A stretch of DNA of 64,000 bases from Pterobdella sp. o SKG-2022. Its lineage: Eukaryota; Annelida; Clitellata; Hirudinida; Piscicolidae. The notes beneath the pieces are model-generated. The model had not been told where the DNA came from, did not search any database, and saw only the letters and a list, made by a program, of their open reading frames with translations. The stretch is from assembly GCA_964035795.1 (NCBI GenBank), contig OZ038320.1:27411705-27475704 (forward strand), given 5' to 3'. Positions 10,521 through 19,900 of the stretch are shown here, piece after piece. Numbering within the stretch: position 1 is the first letter of the stretch; the number at the start of each line of letters is the position of its first letter. The translations under genes were made by a program, and so were the position numbers.

Positions 10521-12753
10521 CATTATTCTTAACAGCAGCAGTAGCGGTACAAAAGGTTTTCTTGCACCAAGTTTGGAGATCTCACTGAGTAATTACAGAC
10601 AAAAAAGAAAAAATTTTTTTAAAAAGAAGCCAACTTTTTATTGCAGTTTTTCCTTTTGAATTATTGAGTTTATAATAGAAATTCTCTTAGCGCTGTTCAA
10701 ACTTGGTTATGAAGACCTCTAAAGAGCAAAAAATTGATGAAAAACTGGTTGAAACACTTTTGGAAATAAATTCAAAATTTTATTTCAGCTTTGTTAAAAC
10801 TCCTCAATTTGGTGCAGGCATCTCTCAAAATTTATTTAAAAAGTTTTTTTGGTTTTAATTAAAAAGATGAAATAATTCAATAGATCAATTCGAAACATAC
10901 TTTCAATTCAACTTACTTATAAGAAATTCAAAGCAAATACCTTTCCATAAATTTTTTTTCGGCGAAAATAATTTTTTTTTTTAAACTTTAATGTATTTCA
11001 AAAAAACGATTAAAAAGATTACCTTTTTCGTCATTTATGCTCTTTTGTCGTTTGGAGTTTAACCATAATGAGATTATTTATCGAATTTCTCAATTTTATA
11101 AACTAATTTTTTTTCAATTTAATGAGAATATAATTATGAGATTTTAAGTGGTTAAGATTTTATTTTTTCATGTTTTACGGATACTATTTTAAACCAAGAT
11201 AGTAATGTTATGAATTTATAGACAAATTTAATCTAATGGAAAAAAAGCAATGAAACAGAAAATTAAAAGTTAAAAAAATGTGAGTTATTGATTCGAGTTC
11301 GATACATAGAGGTGAGAGATTTTCAAGTGGTTGACAGATAGGCTTTCCAACGAACAGCTATATAGTAAAGCGTCCTTTTTCCAATAGTTTGAATTGCCTT
11401 ATTATAATTTTGCAGTTGATATTTTCTAATTTATAAAAATAATTTCATTTTTTATTTTATATAAAAATGATTAATTTGTTTAAAAAATTATGTGAATTTA
11501 AAATTTTTTCCAACTTAATTGGTAAGAAGAAATTGAACCGAAAAAGAGACGAAGTTTGGCAACGTTGAAAAGCCACAAAATACTTTATCTTCTTTTTTTG
11601 TTATTTATGAGCATTTTATTTCAAATTTAAATTTATTTTTAAAGAACTTAAATCCTTTGGCTACATTTTAAATAAAATAATACCTTCACATGCAAATATA
11701 CAAAAAATTGAATTTAAGCTAACATAATATTTCGATGTAACTTTAAAATGTTTCCATTTAAAAAGAACATCGATAAACTTACGTTTAATCAGAAAGTGTA
11801 CATATGAACTCGAAAAATTTTGCACTTTAAGGGCGAAATACTGACAGAAGATGCTGGAAACGTTAGATTGGTTTCAATGGAAGTACAAAGCTTAAGAAAC
11901 GTTTTGGCATGAATGAGATCTTTTCAAGTTGAATATTCGTTCAACATAAAACGGTAGAAAATGTTCAAATGTTTTGAATACTTTTAAATCACTCTTCCAA
12001 AAAAACACCTTATAATTACCTACTAAATCCTTTTGGGACTTCCTTTTTATGGCTCAGCAACTCAAAAATCTCTTGATTAATGTCTTTGAAGATTTGAACA
12101 AATGATAAAAAGATAAGTATAAATTATTCCAGATAACGCACTTTTCAATTCAAAAATTATTTTCCCTTTTCATTCTGTTTTGAAGTATATCTTGACCTGC
12201 TTATAAATCACTAGCAAAAATATTAAACACTAAACTATAATATAGAAACTTGAACCATTTATCTTTTCTTTTGATTTCTGCGGGACAGTCAGAGCAACGG
12301 TCGACTTATCACACTTTGCATTTCTGTTTTTAATTCATTTTACCAATATATCTTTTAGGCATTTATTACATCAATATTATAAAAAAACAGAGAATACTAG
12401 TTCAAATTTAGCTACCTTTCTAGTTCGTAATAATATGGAATATAGTGGTTTAAAAGTAATTTTACTACTTGAGATTTACATAAAAAATTTTTCATCCAAA
12501 ACAGACAATTCAGGATTTTCGACTGTATTACCAAAACAGTCTATTTTCTTGCTTAATTCCATTCAATACCATAATTGAGCTTAAACATGAACTAACAGTA
12601 TGAGTCTCTTGTAGGAAACTGGAACAAGGATCTGCTTAGACAAAAGAGAATCACGATAAACTTGAACAATCACAGACTACTTGTATGACCGTGCAGATAA
12701 AAAAGACACAAATCGTCTTGTGAAGTTTCATAGGTGCCAAAAAATTTTATAAA
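3702..12753 (-). CDS. Split gene of unknown function, partly resolved, LINE inside an intron
   Basis: Gene-level entry. The last four exons are 4774-4906, 4298-4449, 4016-4131 and 3702-3794. They join in matching phases (1 to 2, 2 to 1, 1 to 0, then TAA), which is hard to get by chance. Upstream, exons 12681-12753, 12020-12083 and 11783-11853 also join in phase (0 to 1, 1 to 2, 2 to 1), and another exon lies at 10302-10412. The links across 11783, 10412 and 4906 are not resolved and at least one small exon is probably missing. The predicted protein looks helical, with motifs such as KFWALVRRYVEM and YLSCLWSACIVKRK. It has no evident signal peptide or membrane span, and I recognise no family. 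The 5' end is not found. A tRNA-SINE and a full LINE sit in the intron between 4906 and 10302. Confidence 0.5.
4016..4131 (-). CDS. Internal exon of the 3.7-12.8 kb gene
   Basis: Acceptor ATTTATTTAG and donor GTAAAG. It enters in phase 1 and leaves in phase 0, fitting both neighbours. The peptide begins LRKILDLISLKHS and has a run of histidines. A longer overlapping frame (3933-4235) crosses this exon but ignores the splice signals. Confidence 0.55.
4298..4449 (-). CDS. Internal exon of the 3.7-12.8 kb gene
   Basis: Acceptor AAAAATTACCAG and donor GTATTA. It enters in phase 2 and leaves in phase 1. The peptide contains NVENEKAKIYLSCLWSAC and is basic towards its end. The frame is open across all 152 bases. 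Confidence 0.55.
4774..4906 (-). CDS. Internal exon of the 3.7-12.8 kb gene
   Basis: Strong pyrimidine-rich acceptor (TTTTTTTTCGTTTACAG) and donor GTATTT. Phase 1 in, phase 2 out, joining the exon at 4449. The peptide contains MLNVKFWALVRRYVEMN. The nearest upstream coding piece I can see is about 5.4 kb away, beyond the SINE and LINE. Confidence 0.5.
4989..5163 (-). mobile_element. tRNA-derived SINE
   Basis: Read on the minus strand, the head resembles a tRNA gene. It has a near-consensus A box (TAGCCCAAGGG, plus 5140-5150) and a perfect B box core (GGTTCGATTCC, plus 5097-5107), followed by pairing bases CCGTGGG. After the head comes a non-tRNA body of about 90 bases. It ends in the sequence GCGCTTTATAAATACCGC, a tail of the type many invertebrate SINEs share with a partner LINE. 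The head does not fold into an intact cloverleaf with a clear anticodon arm, so this is a SINE and not a working tRNA. It lies in an intron, just upstream of the LINE. Confidence 0.8.
5469..7181 (+). CDS. LINE ORF1: nucleic-acid-binding gag-like protein
   Basis: 570 residues from the first ATG; ATGs at 5551 and 5554 are alternatives. ORF1 proteins of this LINE class coat the element RNA as a particle. In order: a short N-terminal segment with regularly spaced Leu/Ile, a basic KKRGRKPK patch (about residues 73-80) that may bind nucleic acid or act in nuclear import, and about 200 residues of Ser/Thr/Pro-rich low complexity. A folded region follows (about residues 340-490, possibly RRM-like: TITVLGLPTW and KELETSLNLLFPSA). 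Zinc knuckles come from residue 494: CLNCQTYGHNIAKC is a perfect CX2CX4HX4C, CEHCGKDHPSDNC is CX2CX3HX4C, and a third cysteine cluster follows. The low-complexity part contains a 162-base tandem duplication. The TGA stop lies 15 bases before the ORF2 ATG, in the same frame. Confidence 0.88.
   Translation: MNEFQVCIKTVCSSILYNQNSSSIIVFMMSMVDNMSAIEIICSEIDSIQAALNTLKSNVLNLIKPEKPSVPKKRGRKPKTMTTSAPSLFSPTTSSLTTSYPSTTSLSSTTTSTFTSTTTSPSSTSIFLTTTSPSTASISLTTTSPSTNSSSHAITPLLSTTPSSSSSSTSTTMTTSPTSSTSVTSFSTSPSPASTTTSSSTNSSSHAITPLSSTTPSSSSSSTSATMTTSPTSSTSMASFSTSPSLASTTTTSSLSLINNFPSLISLESFLPINTITSTLTSNSPQPTYSTIVKSKNKHTLSSPPTNKISHSFPPNQHMNQPIKKTPPIIKYLTKITSTIGETPSELCRRLVSSINLSKQTFKSYPKHVRESTDAVVWEADSADLLKDAKLFLSSLPNIRLHDPILLNPTITVLGLPTWVSDKELETSLNLLFPSAHPSALRAFRQRPNARNPSTRDWLIQVPSTVFPTLIKSKNIHLPFGRFPFHSRIHPTRCLNCQTYGHNIAKCHNPRVCEHCGKDHPSDNCSRSSPPFCVPCFRSNRPCHDHVTTSSSCPVYKQQVRLKMGRTAWQ
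5905..6228 (+). repeat. Tandem duplication of 162 bases inside LINE ORF1
   Basis: Two adjacent copies (about 5905-6066 and 6067-6228) encode the same Ser/Thr-rich block of 54 residues with few differences. Both copies contain NSSSHAITPL and TMTTSPTSSTS. The unit is a multiple of three, so the frame is kept. Confidence 0.85.
7197..10073 (+). CDS. LINE ORF2: endonuclease and reverse transcriptase
   Basis: 958 residues, uninterrupted. The N-terminal part is an apurinic-type endonuclease that nicks the target. It has GLLNPRS at the start, TETW (42-45), RGGG, YRPP, GDFN (150-153), THRLGNTLDL and SDH (211-213). A basic linker follows. The reverse transcriptase has NYRPISNLSTISKILE, the first catalytic Asp in VSLDISAAFD (about 586), FGVPQGSVLGPILFSLY and FADD (676-679), then KILGVTLDSRLNF. 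The C-terminal part carries RLHWLPVVLRAQFKLLWL, a signature of L2/CR1/Rex1-type elements. It makes cDNA by target-primed reverse transcription. It is in the same frame as ORF1, 15 bases after the ORF1 stop, so it may be made by re-initiation or read-through. Confidence 0.93.
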   Translation: MHPQNPSPFVKFGLLNPRSTRNKSTLILDAISTHCFDILALTETWIPEDADNVTKYDIVPPGYHVLHSHRSSGKRGGGISLISSNSVKLTLVKSEIHSSFEALTAQASFLTRSLTISVIYRPPNSSNFIRELTAHLYFLSSTFNHFIMAGDFNTPNCHHLDNPLNILLREHGLTQHINFPTHRLGNTLDLVITPASLSHLISDPVSEIFESDHFLISCRFNLVRPHLSPHRVTSRSFRNLNLAGFGKDVNFMSDLLINSPISKVDDFVSSMDKLFLSLMNTHAPLRSHTFRPSLHSHFHLSENALSAKRRRRKIERQLSSLRKLCVQVPDDLLQEFRISRKLARAAINKSRADYLNLSLSSATPNSKAFWKTANSILHRYPPLPPRTSAEYDLFVENFSAFFKTKIELIHSSLPITNLPCQPSLTDSDQSNLSFFSPPSVDEIIKLINSLPNKSSPLDIIPVFLLKQFSGIFASIICKLSALSFSQGIFPNSFKTAQITPLLKKYNLDPMQPSNYRPISNLSTISKILERVVLKRLSSHVSVLRNFNLFQSAYRSHHSTETALLYITDSLRNICATGSAAVLVSLDISAAFDTINHPNMLHILEVYFHISGIALSWFQSYLSERKQFVKISCSSSTPVSLRFGVPQGSVLGPILFSLYTSPISEIIQKHDVLYHQFADDITLFTGASYLDPHPSLTKISECITELNLWFSNNHLMLNPNKSEVMFVGSPILLSKSNLPTEVIFDGTTLSVTSKLKILGVTLDSRLNFTHFVSQIIQSSNFHLHAIRQARKFLPSDTAVALIISLVLSRIDYCNSLLCRLPNCLISKLQSLQNRAAKTALQADYYSSSHTCLDRLHWLPVVLRAQFKLLWLTANILYFNQPAYLYDRLSIRQTPESLRSSNSGLCLHQPVSSKPFLHRSFSHIAPHLWNSLPLNVRLSPSLKIFRKRLKTHLYSQISFS
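10302..10412 (-). CDS. Candidate internal exon of the 3.7-12.8 kb gene
   Basis: Acceptor AAACGTTTTTAG, phase 2, then an open frame with KDTLSRVSIYDYCLKPL and FDPFVQHFRG. The donor is uncertain. AAAAG followed by GTTTTC at 10302 is one choice, but the frame stays open to a TAA near 10220. It sits between the LINE tail and an ATT microsatellite. Confidence 0.4.
10441..10527. repeat. (ATT)n microsatellite
   Basis: About 27 ATT units with a few CATT interruptions. Confidence 0.9.
10531..10584 (+). other. Ambiguous short exon-like segment, plus strand
   Basis: A plus-strand acceptor (TATTCTTAACAG) and donor (GTAATT) bound 54 GC-richer bases. These could read SSSGTKGFLAPSLEISL in phase 2 and then join an acceptor at about 10690 (TTCTCTTAG). 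The minus strand also has an open reading here, so strand and coding status are unsettled. Confidence 0.2.
11291..11398 (-). CDS. Possible exon of the 3.7-12.8 kb gene
   Basis: A minus-strand frame with NSNYWKKDALLYSCSLESL is open for about 36 codons to a TAA. An acceptor ending ATAATAAG at about 11399 would accept phase 1 from the exon at 11783, but it lacks a pyrimidine tract. No donor fits the next exon. Confidence 0.25.
11783..11853 (-). CDS. Internal exon of the 3.7-12.8 kb gene
   Basis: Good acceptor (CTAACGTTTCCAG) and consensus donor (GTAAGT). Phase 2 in, phase 1 out. The peptide contains IFCQYFALKVQNFSSSYV. It joins the exon at 12020 in phase. Confidence 0.5.
12020..12083 (-). CDS. 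Internal exon of the 3.7-12.8 kb gene
   Basis: Donor AG/GTAATT. The acceptor TCAAATCTTCAAAG follows a pyrimidine-rich tract. Phase 1 in, phase 2 out. The peptide contains INQEIFELLSHKKEVPKG. Confidence 0.45.
12681..12753 (-). CDS. Candidate exon of the 3.7-12.8 kb gene, most upstream one placed
   Basis: Acceptor TTTTTATTATAAG and donor GTAGTC. Phase 0 in, phase 1 out, fitting 12020-12083. The peptide contains FFGTYETSQDDLCLFYLHG. A further open stretch at 12980-13069 (starting MINLRAENSDERKDL) could belong upstream, but I find no donor there in the right phase. Confidence 0.4.
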
Positions 12754-13474
12754 CTTATAATAAAAACATATAATAAAAATATCCAAGTCAAACTAAATTA
12801 GATGCATTCAGTAATGTTAATTTGCTTGGAGGTTATTTGAAAATTTTAGACATTTGTTATTGATAAGATTTATTTGACTATAATATTTTAGTCCTTGAAA
12901 AATTTTCAAAAACTCAACGGTTAAATAAGGTGCCCTTGTTTAAAAAACGGCCATGGAGATCCGTTCGATATGAATTATTTCATGATGTTTGGAAAAATTG
13001 CCAAAACTTTAGATGAAATATTAACAGATCTTTTCTTTCATCACTATTTTCAGCACGTAAATTAATCATTTTCAGGATACTCAGGCCATCAAAAAAAATT
13101 TTTTACAAATTATTTCGTTGCTTTAGCAATAATTGAAAAATTTAAATTTGAATATATCAAAAATTGAGTTTAATTAGTTTAAAATAAAATGTTCCACCTT
13201 TATTGAAAATTTTTTTTTTAAATAAAAACCAACACATCAATAAAATATACAGATTTAGTGATGAAATTTATGAAATATCTTTTAAGGATTTAATTTCAAA
13301 ATACTTTGTAGAAAAGACCTTAGTAAAAATTTCCAAAGAAAAGCCATTTAGAACATATATCTTTTAAAATTATCAATAAAAATAATAATGAAATAAAAAA
13401 GATGACTTGGAACTTGAACAAACTTTTGACCACAAAAAACACATTAGAATGAAATTAAATAACATTGAACTAAA

Positions 13475-13914
13475 TCAAACATGAGTTTCAGAAATACTTT
13501 TATTCAATTGAATAAATTGGTTAGGAATTCTCAAAACTTGCTGATAATTCCCCGATATTTGTGAGGATTGCTCATGTGCTTGACCTTGATTGTTAAATTT
13601 TTTAAAAGTTATGCTATAATTTTGCTTCAATAACGACGGATCTTCACAAACACCTGCAAGAGGCTGTTGAATCATTACTGAATGTTGTAGCGGGTTTTGA
13701 TGGGAAATTGGTGCTTGAAAAGGGTAAAGAGTATGGTCTGGCACAAAAGGGTATCTAACAGCTTTGTTGATAGATACAGGCATGAGATGGGTAAAAGATG
13801 TGCTACACATAAAATCACTTGCTTTCGGTTGAGTGGTGGTGAGGTTATTTTCGTTATTTTCAGCTGAGCATCCAGCGTTGAAACCATCAGTTTTCTTACT
13901 GGGGTTCCCAAATT
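13475..13914 (-). CDS. Terminal exon of the membrane-protein gene
   Basis: Acceptor TTTTCACAG, phase 1, then 146 codons and TGA at 13475-13477. It gives the cytoplasmic or extracellular tail, rich in Gln, Asn, Pro and Ser, and contains PFVPDHTLYPFQAPISHQNP. A minus-strand AATAAA (plus TTTATT near 13200) lies about 275 bases downstream and could be the poly(A) signal. Confidence 0.65.
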
Positions 13915-16900
13915 CTGTGAAAATTTGTTCATATTTAAAAATTTTTATTCATTTTGAAGTGATTTTGTACAAATTTTTTAAAAATAATTTTGATTTCATT
14001 AAATTTGAGGTTTAAAATGTTACCAGAAATATTCTTATTGAAGTCTATTAGGAAATCATCTTTTTTCGTGTGATAATTAGGCTTGAGGATCTTTTTGTCT
14101 TTCAAATGCATTGCTAAAAACTCACAAATTAAGCAAAGAGTAGTCACAAACACAACTAAAATGTTAAAATTTTTTATAGTTTCAACCAATGCTTTTTCAA
14201 AATCTGCCTTATAAATTTGCTGAAAATTATCTTCATTGAGAAATGTGTGGGAAAGATTTTGTAACTGCGATCGGAAAATGAAACTTTTGTATTGGTGCCA
14301 TGCTTTGGTGTTGTTGATTAGGTTGTCTGTAATATTTAATTAATAGAAATTTATTTAATCAAGGCAATATTTAACTAATAAAAATTGATTATGAAATATT
14401 ACTTCAAATAAACGCCAAGATAGGTCATTTTTTTTATGTCTAACCTCACATAGTGAGAAAATATAGACATTAAACGTTTTTGATGATGATGATATTAAAT
14501 AAAAAGTTGTTGAAACATGTAATATAACTCAGTAGTTTGAAGAAAAAAAAATTTGTTTTAAAAACTAAATAAATATAAAGAATTATCAAAATGCTTCCGA
14601 TTATATATTTGAATAACAAATTGGAAAGCTTCTTTATTGAGATACTTTGGAAACATGATGAAAGTATTTTTAGTTGATGAAATGAAATTTTTTCCAGAAA
14701 TGAAAAGAGAATAAATTTATGTTGACTTTTCTAGTGAGTTATACTGATTCAATTTTTATTTATTCTTTTAATAAGATCAAGCTGATTACAGGAAAATTAA
14801 AATAAGAGTTGAAAAAATAGAAATTAAGTAATAAAGTAAAGATAAAAGCTGCAAAAAATAATACTGAAAAATTATAAAAACAAATATGATAAAAGTGAAT
14901 GAAATAAAAGATTTTTTGTTCAAGAAATTACCTTGATATACTATAATGGGTAGATAAAACAAATTTTTAATGAATAAATAGCTTTAAAAAACTATACATA
15001 AACCCCCATTTAGTTTTAAAAAATTCACGTTCTAAAAAATCACCAAAAGATTTTTAAAAACTGTATATTTTTATTGAAAAATACTTTTTGAAAAACTTTT
15101 CGAAAATTGAATACTCCGTAGAATTAAATTTTCAGAGATATAACTAAAAACGATCACAAATGATTTTAAAACTGCTCATTTATAAAGTCGTAACTAGGTA
15201 TAACATGTACATAAAAGAGTACCTTCAAAAACTTGCTTCATATTTTGTAGCAAAGGGAATCTACAAAAAAAATATATAGAGGGATTGGTGGGCCATTTGT
15301 TCGTCTGAAGACCTGTGGGGTTTGAAGCTAAAATAAAATATCTCTAAAATGATATTCATTTATAATGAATAGTTCATTGAAAAAACTAAGTTCAGTAATA
15401 TTGGCATAAAGCATAATTTTCATAAATCCATAATAACTACAACATAAAAACTTATGTAGCAGTAGTGCTCTTAAAAAGGCACCAACTTAATTGCTCCATC
15501 CAAGTTTATCTTCAATCTAAATTACTAAGTGAAATATATGTGCTTAAAACATTGATAAGAAAAATGTGAATTACATTGAAAAATGATTAAAATTTAATTA
15601 ATCAAAAAAATTTAATTTTGGCGATTAAAACACTAAATATTTGCCAATGGGGATGCTAATAAACATTTTATGCCTAAATGCATTAGTAAAACTAATAGAA
15701 AATTTATAAAAAAGGCATAAAATGATATTTTCATTTAAATAAAAATTTATTTTGAAATTTAAGAACCTGAAAAATAAGTTTTGAGAATTTCGAAATCTTT
15801 GACTTCAAAAGCAGCTTTCTCTTCAACTTGTTTTAGAAAAGCATTCCCTTCAGCTTGCATATCCCAATTAAAACCACTCTGCCATTTGTTTATAGCTCCG
15901 ACAACAATATCTTTCATTTGTGCAAGTTTGTTTTTTTCAATATCACATAAGTGTCGTAAAATATGGAATACCAATCCATTGAAGCAGTAAGTCAGAGCTA
16001 TCACTAATATAAAAATGTGTATCAAGAGAATTATATGCTTGAGCGGAGAAATGCTAGGTCTTTTAACACGTTTTATAAATTTTGTAATTTTCTTCGTAGA
16101 TGCATGTAGCGATTTTTTCTTCCTTTCATTTATTATGTATGTGGATAAATAAACTTCATTCAATGTGTTGGTGTTTTTGGTTAAATGCGTTTCTTTAGTG
16201 TCAGAAGGCAGGTGTTGTTGACAGATGGCTGGGGGAAAAAAGGCAAACAATCTACTAGAAGAAGTATGCGCAGAAAAGTTGTTGTGACAATTTACACAAC
16301 ACAACGGACAGTCAATTTTTTTTTTAGTTAAAAGATAATAGCTGCTAGAGATGTGATTAGCAACATTCAATGGTATTTGGTTAAATTTTGATATCTTATA
16401 AAGAAAAAAAAGTATATCTAAAAAAATTAAAATTATCTTGATGTTGTATATTTCAGTTTGTAAATCATTTAAGGGTTCTTTCTCTTCGTCTCTCAAAAGC
16501 TTTTGAGGCACAACGTTGTTTTCTTCAAAAATATTGGACATTTTGAAAAAAATTTTCTCATTTGTGGGGTTTCTTTCAATTTGGCAAAGAGATGCAGTGA
16601 TTGGCTGACGAGCAAAATCAGAAAAAATCTTACGTTGAGTTTGCGCAGATAAAGAATGAAATCTGCGTGATAAAGATAAAACATTAATATATTATCAAAG
16701 AGTCTAGTTTTTACGCAGCTTTTTGAATGTTTTATAATTCAAATCTATTAATTTTTAATCTTTGATTAATTTAAATATTTTTTTGGTTTTTTAAGCATAA
16801 GAGAATTCAATCGAGGTAAAAACTGATCGAACTCTGAAGTTCTCAGTAAGATTGCTTATTTTTATATTATTCTATTTAAAACTCTGAAAATTTATTTAGC

Positions 16901-19900
16901 TCTCATCACGTATCTTAAAAAAATTTTTGAAACTAAAAAGTTTTAAGTTTTTAGCTCGTTAATATTCCTTTTATACACAATTAATCTTTTTGTTGATACT
17001 CTTTCAATACTTTCAACAAAGAAAACGTCTTTTAGTAATTATTTAAAAAATGATTCTGGTCGAAAAAAAATGCTGGAATCTTAGCACTAACATGCTATTT
17101 ATGCCAACTAATAAAACTTTTCAACATTGAATAATTTAAAAAAATTTCAAAAAATATTTAAAAAATTCTGTTTACAGAATAACATTTTTTAAGCTGTAAA
17201 AGGCATTTAAATGATTGAGGATCACTAATATAAAAGATATTTTTTTTATTTTTCTTTATTAACGTAGATAGAGAATTAACAACATAAAGTATTTGTGATC
17301 TATTAATAGCCCAATTTCGAAAATAAACAATTATAAAAGCCACTACACAATCCATACCACGTTGATATATTTCTTGATGGTCCTAAATTCTATACAATAA
17401 CTTAGTTAATATGGGTAGTCAATTTTCGTTTGAAACTTTTAAATTCGGATTATTTATTTTTACAGGCTATGTGATGAAGTTCGAAAAAAAATTTGACAAA
17501 CTATTACTTGAAAAAGCGCTTTTGAGAAAAAACTATTTGTATTATAAAATTTTTTTGGCCTTTACTGAACAAACTCTGTTTTTTTTTGATGAAATCAAAA
17601 AAAATGAAGTTATTTGAAACAAAAAATCACATGAAGTAATGTGTTAAATTAAAAATAATTAAGTTATTGGGCCCAAATCAAGTTCTAAAAGCTTAAGACT
17701 TAATGTAAATTGAAATAAACAACCAACTTTTGCACAAACTTCTGTATCCAATTTTTCACATCATTCAATTCCTCCACATGCAAAAGATCGCCCAAAGTGT
17801 TTTCATAGTCAATTGTCTTGGTGTATTTTATCAAATGGGACGGTAGCGACAGCCAGTTTGAAGCGACAAGGGTTTTGATGTTGTGTTGGTAGTGTGAAGG
17901 AGCATGCAGAGTAAGGTTATAAACCAATAATAGAGATTTATACTTTAGTAAATTAGATAGTTTATGGAAATAATCAGAAATATTTATTATAATAAATTTT
18001 TTTTGTGAATTAATCTCTTTCGATAAAAAGTGGGTATGTTGGCGAGGCTGTGAGAAATTAGGTAAATGTTTTAGTCGATCGTCAAGTTGATTGTCGCAAC
18101 TGGTGGTAAGAGAATTAGCGACAAAAAAGTGAGACGAAATTTGATGTAAATTGAAAGGCTCGAATGATGTGGTTAATGACGTTGAAGATTTTTGTATGAA
18201 AATTTTTAGAGCTTCGTGGTTTATGATTGGTTGTAAAACACAAAAAATGATAATGAAAACAATGAAAGTTGAAAAAAAGAAACAGTAAACAAACCAAAAT
18301 AAAAAATGAAAAATCAGTAATAACACTGCGAAAGTTTTATATAAGATGGGAGGTGTTTGTGAAGAGATTTTGTCAATGGATGGGTGGGTGCTTGACGTAA
18401 AGTGAGAAGGGGTTTGGAAGCCATAAAGATTATATTTTCGATTCTTATCTCTTAAAATTTTGTCGTTTGTGATTTCATTCATTTTCTGATTTTCAAACTT
18501 CAAAGCTCTCTCTTCGATTTGGTGTTTTACGACGTTTTTTTTTATTACTTCTGTCATGGCCGCTTCTTTCGAATCGTCTGCACCGTGAGCCATAAAAAAT
18601 GAATAATCTTCATTTTTGTCATATCGATTGTGAAGAAGTGTGTTTAATTTCCAGTTTAAAAAGTATCGTTTATTTACCGCTTTACTGTTTTTGAAGTATT
18701 TTTTACGCATTTTTTGTGTGCAAAAATAAATAAGCAGGATGCCAAATGCGATGAAAAAAACAATTGTGCTGTGAAATAAGTAAAAATTTGACACCCATTT
18801 TTTTAAGTTTAAAAAGTGTTTTCCAGATGCTTTGAGCTTTAGTGGTAGAGGAAAAATCACTTCAGTTGGAGACTGTTATAATTTTGAATTAAAAAAATTT
18901 AAATTATTTTAACACGGTTTATATCGAAAATTTTTCAGACAAAAATAAAATTTTTGACAAATAGTTCCAAGAAAAGTAAAAATATTTACTAACTTTTTCA
19001 TTCCAAAAATTGATAATTCTTTTCTTTGTATTGCTGTCATTCTCCATTATCACTAGTATAGATGTTACTAAACTCTCGATACTTCGCTCTATTGAAATCA
19101 GCAGAGAAAAGTTGATTGGACAAAAAATGAGAACGTCACTTTGAGAGAGAGAAGTAACGTTTTGGTTTGAAATGTCAGCGACAGTTAATCGGTAAAAAGA
19201 AGGGCATTCTCTAGTTTGGCCTTTGTTGTTGAAATATGATTTCAATTAATAAAAAGAGTTATTTCGAATGGAACAAAAATTAATTTTCAAGAAAAATTAT
19301 TTTTCAATTCATTCTTATGGTATTGAAAGAAAATAACTGTCTTGACTACATTGAATTTTTATGAAAAATGAATTATAAATATTTTGTATATATAAAATTT
19401 TAATATGCTCACCTTTCAAAAAAATATAGGCCTGCCCCTTTCTAATTTCAGCCCAGATATTTAAAAACAAAAGCGGATTATGTAAAAAATGAGAAGATAA
19501 AGAAGAAGAAAAAGAGGATGATGAAATATTTGGATTTAAGATTGATCCAAAAATAGATTCATTATCTGCAATGCAATTATTTTTGCTCTTTAAAATCTTT
19601 ATTTCACTCCTGGTTTCAAGTCAATTCAATTTAACAAAAACATTGTGCCAACTGTTATAATCATTCGAAATATATGTGAAACACAATGCTAAGTTTGTGA
19701 TATTGATAGATTTTAAATAACATTCCGTAATAAAAAATTTAAATATTAATAAATTACCTAGAATGTTCATAGAAATTGTGACATTAGACTTGTTCCCAGA
19801 TTTTATAAGGTAGATTTTTTTATCATCTTGCTTTTGACTTTCATTAATTTGAATGTTGTCAAACTTTCGATTATAATTAAATGTCAGCTTTTTTTTGTTT

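Noticed and set aside
10711..10860. Plus-strand frame starting MKTSKEQKIDEKLVETLLE
   Set aside because: Fairly protein-like for 49 codons, but an ORF this short is expected by chance and no upstream exon joins in phase.
11285..11310. B-box-like GATTCGAGTTCGATAC as a tRNA or SINE
   Set aside because: No A box at the right distance upstream and no tRNA fold.
11786..11924. Alternative minus-strand frame (HAKTFLKLCTSIETNLTF) over the exon at 11783-11853
   Set aside because: It looks protein-like but lacks a good acceptor and donor, while the other frame has both and fits the neighbours. A warning that open frames alone mislead here.
17411..17617. 68-codon plus-strand ORF
   Set aside because: Within an intron of a minus-strand gene, Lys/Phe-biased, and no partner or conservation signal visible.
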